From assembly GCF_001577835.2 (NCBI RefSeq), contig NC_029527.1, forward strand, positions 3,237,086 to 3,301,085: a DNA stretch of 64,000 bases, in the 5' to 3' direction. The first letter of the stretch is position 1. Each line of letters begins with the position of its first letter. The notes below the pieces were generated by a model, which worked only from the letters and a program-made list of their open reading frames with translations, searched no databases and was not told the origin of the DNA. Source of the stretch: Coturnix japonica. Its lineage: Eukaryota; Chordata; Aves; Galliformes; Phasianidae. This document shows, piece by piece, positions 59,925 through 64,000 of the stretch. Both the position numbers and the translations under genes were made by a program.

Positions 59925-60402
59925 GGCCAGGTGATGCGAGGATACAGCGGCCCCAAGCGACAGACCGGCACCAGCTGCACGGCAACACGCGGCCGCCAGC
60001 ACAGCACATGCGCGGCCTCATGGAGCCGGAGTGACGCGGTGCTGGTGCTGCTGCGGGTTCGGGTGCGTGTGTTCGGAGCGACGGGCGGTGCTGGGCCGGG
60101 CTGGGTTACCGGGTAATGGGGGCAGCGCTGAGACGGGGCGGGTGAACCTTAGTGAACGTTATCGAGCGTTATCGAGCATTGAGAACGTCTTGTTTCCGCT
60201 GTTGAGCAGGAGGCGTTGCCGTAGGGAGATGGCCGAAGCAGCTTTCCATCCACCGAGGAGGAAAAGAAGGGTGTTTGAGTGCTACCAGGCGCCCTTCCCT
60301 GTGGGTGCCGACGGGGGGGATTTCAGGATGTGCCGGGCTGACTTGGTTAATAACAACGTCGTGGTGAGGAGCCCCGAGGACATGGATCAGCTGTACAATA
60401 AG
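59925..60402 (+). promoter_or_regulatory. TSEN2: CpG-rich promoter and first exon region of TSEN2
   Basis: G+C and CpG density rise sharply from about 59925 and fall again after the first coding exon, the usual look of a housekeeping promoter. There is no obvious TATA box. A GGGGCGGG SP1-type box lies at 60135-60142, and a perfect 10-base tandem repeat (GTTATCGAGC twice) at 60158-60177. Two short upstream ATG frames, 60020-60034 and 60116-60145, would be uORFs if transcription starts before them; the transcription start cannot be fixed from sequence. Confidence 0.75.
60229..60402 (+). CDS. TSEN2: TSEN2 coding exon 1
   Basis: 58 codons, [10 protein letters not shown] to DQLYNK, ending in phase 0. 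The ATG sits in a good context (G at -3 and +4). The donor is GTGCTG, a poor match to consensus beyond the GT, yet it is the only place that restores the conserved K-G-Y-F-G-K-G junction. Confidence 0.93.
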
Positions 60403-63401
60403 GTGCTGACCGCCCTGTGCTGTGCTCATTGCTCCCCCTGTGTCTTAACTCCTGAAACAAGCACAAAACACATCCAGTATCAAACCGACTGAAGTATTGC
60501 ATTCTTACCCCAGAAAATAAGTGTTGAAGTGACACAAGGGAAAAAAACAAGCATAAAGTTTACTAAGATATTATCTTGTACTGTGACTGTTACCTTTACT
60601 TATATTATCAAAGTTGTGTGCAGCCCTGTGGAAGCATTTTCTTGTTTTTCGGGTCAGGAGGTTGGAACATTGAGATTTTATTGATACTTAAAAAATTCTT
60701 GTGAGTCTGGAGTTAATTAAAAAAACTTTCTGAGTAAAATAAACTGCTTTAGGCCTTTTATGGCTGAGGACCACTTCATCCTCCTTCTTATGCAATTACT
60801 GTATCATCCCTGTTTTCCTTATACATGGTCACTTAATACACAGGTGCTTCTTCTGCCTCTGCTTTCAGAGGCTCTGGAAAGTAGTCTGACAAATATTTAA
60901 AACCGAGGATAAAGACCCAACATTCCCCAAATTAAATTTTCAAGTGCAAACGTTCATTTAATTATCAGAAGTTAAACAACAAGTTTTGGGCCGAGATTAA
61001 AAGCTGCAGGATTTCAGTGATGAAGCAGTAAAAGTTTTGTAGTTTGGATGTCAGTTTTCTTAAGGATTTTTGCTTTTCTTTGAAGGGCTATTTTGGAAAA
61101 GGCATTCTTTCAAGAAGTCGGCCAGTGTACAGCATTTCCGATCCTTCGCTGGTTTCCAAGTGGCAAGGTAAGCTGTGCCCACTTGTACTTCTTTTCATTG
61201 TTCTAATAACATTATGATGTCACTTGTGGAATATATATGTATATAGATCACTCACAAAGTAGTCTGCTGTGCTGTGTTACAGTTCAGCCTGTTTCCATAT
61301 CTTGTCTCTGATAATGCCCAGTACAAGACTCCTAGGAAAACCAGGTGTGTGGTTATACATCCTTCTGGACTCCAGTGAGTTGTTGTTCAGGAGCTCTGCT
61401 AAGTAAAGGTGTCATCCTTGGAATTTTCTGCCTATAACTATCAAGCTTCTCTTGGCTTTAAACTCCAGTTATTACGATTCATGACATCACAAGGCAAGGA
61501 TATGTGGATTTTTTAATATGCTGATGGCTGGTTACATCTGGTGTGCTTTTGGTTCATTAAGGAGAGACTGTCATGCTTTATCCATATTGTTCACAATGGT
61601 TAAATCCCATAGACATCACTGGATTTTGCAGTATCCTTATGTACCCGTCTCTGTAAAGGCTGGATAAGAGCGGTGTGTTTAGCTGATCTTCCGCAGACTG
61701 CTTTACTTATGGTTACCTCTGTGCCATTTCTAGTTCTCCCACTTAACCAATGCAAATAGGACCAAGATGGCATGGATTATTGAAAGCATGAGTAATTATC
61801 TGAGTGATCAAAATGACATGCAAACCTTGTTGATGATACAGTGTATGATTTTCTCTTAATAACAGGTGCCAACCTAAAAATGCCTATAATCACATCAAAA
61901 AAGTAAGTCAGCTTATGTTACTTTTTTCTTTTAGGAGGCAGGAGGATTTAGTTCATGTTTTATCTTGCTTTCAGTCTGTGGACTATGTCAGTAATGGTGA
62001 CTTCTCTTCCTTTTTATTTCATTTATAAATTGTGTTCAGAAAACTGTTCTACATTACCTGATTTTTAACTTTGTTAAAGTTATGGGAAATAATGAATATA
62101 CTACTAGAATTGCCCAGCTTTGATTAAGAACAACTGCACTCAGCTACTAAATTCCTGCTCCTTGAAACTGCATTGCAGCAGTCCTCTAGGTGTGGTTCTT
62201 GCATAGCATTCTGTGAGTGCTTGTGGCCACAGAAATTAACAAAGCTTTATGTGTGTGTTTTTAATGTGTTAGAGGGTGTAAAGCCCTGGAATTTCTCGTT
62301 TATTTTGCTTGTTCTGTAGGTACCAGCAGCGTGTTCAGTGGGCCAAAAGCGCTTTGCAAGAGCAAGGATTTGACAGCAGCTCCGTGACCAAAATTCTTGA
62401 TAACTACACTAGGCCTCTTGAGCTTCCGTTATTGGAAAAGGGTGGAGCTGAGCAAACTGGTGATAGCTGTGACACAATGGGCCCAAACACAGAAAATACA
62501 GAACTTTCCAGGCAGTCTTCTACAGATACTGGAAACATCGTGACTTCAAGTTCTGAGCATCAGAAGGAATTCTGCCAGAAACCCTATGCAGAAGGAGATC
62601 CAGCTTCTGATGCTGTGCTTGCTCTTGGCTCTAAAGAACAGGAGCCTGCTGACATGGAAGAGACAGCCCAAGTGTCCTGCCAGAAGCATGGTTCTCATGT
62701 GCATTGTGGCTGCAAGGATAAGGGGGGCACTGAGCAAGAATCATGCAACATGGCCAAGTTAAGGGAACGTGCCCCAGAGTATGTGCTTGTGCAAGAGGAA
62801 GAAGAAAGTAGCTTATGCCCTGAAGAGGGCTCTGCTGATGAAGAGGGCTCTGCTCATGAGCAAGAAAATGTAAGGCTCTTTGTTTGTTTAATGGCTATTA
62901 TCACTGAAAGCTCAAGAATTCGGTATTATTTCCAGTTTAACATCTTAGTAATGTAGTAAATTTTTTCCTGTTGTTGTAGTTTGTCAAGAAGGAAAAACTG
63001 GTCTGCAGAAAAAATCCATTTAGGATTTTTGAATATTTACAACTCAGCTTGGAAGAGGTATGTTTCAAATATTAAATAACATATTAATGCCTGTCTCTGA
63101 AACATAAATCCTGCTTCTGTTGTGCTCTTTTCTGAGTATATTCACAGTTTTAATACAGTGCCCTCAGGAGTCAACAGCACGTGCATAATTTTTGTGGCAC
63201 ACTATTGAAATGCAAAGGTCATAAGTAGAAACTTCTGAAGAAGCTCATGAGCAACTTGTCTGTCTTGATGTGAGCCTTTGTTCTTGCCTAGAAAATGAAC
63301 TCCTAGAAGAGTCTAGATACCAGTTAAAGCTATTCTTTTTGTTTTTTCAGGCTTTTTTCTTGGTGTACGCTTTGGGATGTTTAACTGTTTATTATGGTGA
63401 G
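60229..63401 (+). CDS. TSEN2: TSEN2: tRNA-splicing endonuclease subunit 2, N-terminal part (window ends inside the gene)
   Basis: TSEN2 (yeast Sen2) is one of the two nuclease subunits of the nuclear TSEN complex (TSEN2, 15, 34, 54). It makes the 5' splice-site cut in intron-containing pre-tRNAs. Six exons join in phase: 60229-60402, 61086-61167, 61866-61902, 62320-62869, 62980-63057 and 63351-63401, giving 298 codons. Start [14 protein letters not shown] matches the known N-terminus, and the frame has no other in-frame ATG upstream. Landmarks: [28 protein letters not shown], a long variable acidic middle, [10 protein letters not shown], then [20 protein letters not shown] and [13 protein letters not shown], the start of the nuclease fold. 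The catalytic Tyr/His/Lys triad known from the family lies in later exons beyond 64000, so activity cannot be judged here. Confidence 0.95.
60403..61085 (+). other. TSEN2: TSEN2 intron 1 (counted from the first coding exon)
   Basis: 683 bases, AT-rich, ending CTTTGAAG. The coding frame stays open for 30 codons into it, to 60492. Nothing else recognised. Confidence 0.85.
61086..61167 (+). CDS. TSEN2: TSEN2 coding exon 2
   Basis: 82 bases encoding [20 protein letters not shown] and LVSKWQ, highly conserved with the human protein. Donor GTAAGC; ends in phase 1. Confidence 0.94.
61168..61865 (+). other. TSEN2: TSEN2 intron 2
   Basis: 698 bases, ends TTAATAACAG. No feature recognised. Confidence 0.88.
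61866..61902 (+). CDS. TSEN2: TSEN2 coding exon 3 (37-base microexon)
   Basis: It encodes [12 protein letters not shown] with split codons at both ends (enters in phase 1, leaves in phase 2). It is found by its match to the KTNMPIITSKRY segment of the human protein and by good splice sites (AACAG and GTAAGT). Confidence 0.93.
61903..62319 (+). other. TSEN2: TSEN2 intron 3
   Basis: 417 bases, ends TTCTGTAG. No feature recognised. Confidence 0.88.
62320..62869 (+). CDS. TSEN2: TSEN2 coding exon 4 (long variable acidic exon)
   Basis: 550 bases from [20 protein letters not shown] to EHEQEN, phase 2 in and phase 0 out, donor GTAAGG. The first 45 residues and the [10 protein letters not shown] segment align with human TSEN2; between them the sequence is poorly conserved, rich in E, S and T, and likely disordered. 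A histidine/cysteine patch ([10 protein letters not shown]) parallels the human HVCCCK. A perfect 15-base core within an 18-base unit is tandemly duplicated at 62822-62857, giving [12 protein letters not shown]. Confidence 0.93.
62980..63057 (+). CDS. TSEN2: TSEN2 coding exon 5
   Basis: 78 bases, 26 codons, [20 protein letters not shown] then QLSLEE, both ends in phase 0, donor GTATGT. It begins the conserved nuclease-fold region. It is separated from exon 4 by an intron of only 110 bases. Confidence 0.94.
63351..63401 (+). CDS. TSEN2: TSEN2 coding exon 6
   Basis: 51 bases, [17 protein letters not shown], matching human [17 protein letters not shown]. Acceptor TTTTTTCAG and donor GTAAGA; ends in phase 0. 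Confidence 0.94.
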
Positions 63402-64000
63402 GTAAGAGCTTTGATTAATGGGGGTACCGTTGTAATTTGGGGTAATTTGAGCCTCTTTTGATAGGAACTTTTAACCAAATGTAACAGCACTGTATGCTCT
63501 TAATCCTGAAGGAGGGAATACCAAGCAGAGTAATTTTTTTTTTTAACAAGTAATAACATTTCTGCTTATAACAAATTGGTCTGAAAGTTTTGTTTGTCAT
63601 GGCAAACACAGCTGCCAAAATACAGGCAAGCAGGATCTTCATGTAGAGGAAGGTTGTTTGTTGCAGATTGGGTAATAGATATATGGGGGAAGGCAGCATA
63701 GGAAGAATATGGTGCATAATCATATATACAGATTGTTCTTTAATCTTCCTGTGGTTCAAGTTTAAGATCTGTTAGATTGCTTATTATACAAGAGCCTTAT
63801 GGGACTAATTGTGAAATGATCAAAAAACCAAATGGAAGCTGCAGTTTTCTCTTACATTTAGGGCTTTTGCATTCTGTTCTCTGAAGTTCATTTTCATCAT
63901 GTTGGGACTGTGATGTCTGATACTTTGCTTTTACTCCGTACTACACACAGTATTCTGCATGAGCTGTAATATTAATGTATTGATTTTAATGCCTTCTTCT
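63402..64000 (+). other. TSEN2: TSEN2 intron, cut by the window edge
   Basis: 599 bases of AT-rich intron. I looked for the next exon (expected to begin near the human KEPLTIVKLWKAF segment) and did not find it. Confidence 0.8.

Noticed and set aside
60031-60228. N-terminal extension of TSEN2 in frame with the main start
   Set aside because: The frame is open for 66 codons but contains no ATG before 60229, and the known N-terminus MAEA starts at 60229.

Overview
The window reads as vertebrate nuclear DNA from a bird, most likely a galliform close to chicken. It is AT-rich with long introns and carries copies of CR1, the dominant avian LINE. Two host genes can be read exon by exon, both on the + strand: PPARG (peroxisome proliferator-activated receptor gamma) and the 5' half of TSEN2 (catalytic subunit of the tRNA-splicing endonuclease). 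PPARG followed by TSEN2 in the same direction is the order I know from the human 3p25 region, so synteny supports both calls. The species assignment is inference: the 475-residue PPARG1 length and the CR1 copies fit chicken.

Layout. 1-9298 is upstream of the first PPARG coding exon, probably inside a 5' intron, and holds one reverse-strand CR1 copy (about 325-1215). 9299-26770 holds the six PPARG1 coding exons. They join in phase to 475 codons plus stop, with canonical GT/AG borders, and a short 3' UTR keeps miR-130 and miR-27 seed matches. 26771-59924 is about 33 kb with no gene I can recognise. It contains two more CR1 copies (30029-30775 reverse, 56039-56289 forward), simple repeats, a few hairpins and G-rich tracts, and some unexplained open frames. 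59925-60402 is a CpG-rich promoter and first exon. 60229-63401 carries six TSEN2 coding exons (298 codons, through the start of the nuclease fold). The window ends in the next intron, so the TSEN2 catalytic residues lie outside.

The item most worth a second look lies in the PPARG intron between coding exons 5 and 6. A good acceptor at 19939-19940 opens a 68-codon frame of protein-like composition that ends in a stop, followed about 0.7 kb later by AATAAA with a GT-rich downstream element. Its phase (0) fits coding exon 4 (phase 0) but not exon 5 (phase 1). It could therefore be an alternative last exon giving a PPARG with the DNA-binding domain and hinge but no ligand-binding domain. It could equally be a relic exon of another gene. 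I do not recognise the peptide.

The two genes have no direct functional link: PPARG is a ligand-dependent transcription factor of fat and lipid biology, and TSEN2 is a housekeeping RNA-processing enzyme with a CpG-island promoter. No LTR element, CRISPR, rRNA or tRNA gene was recognised by eye.
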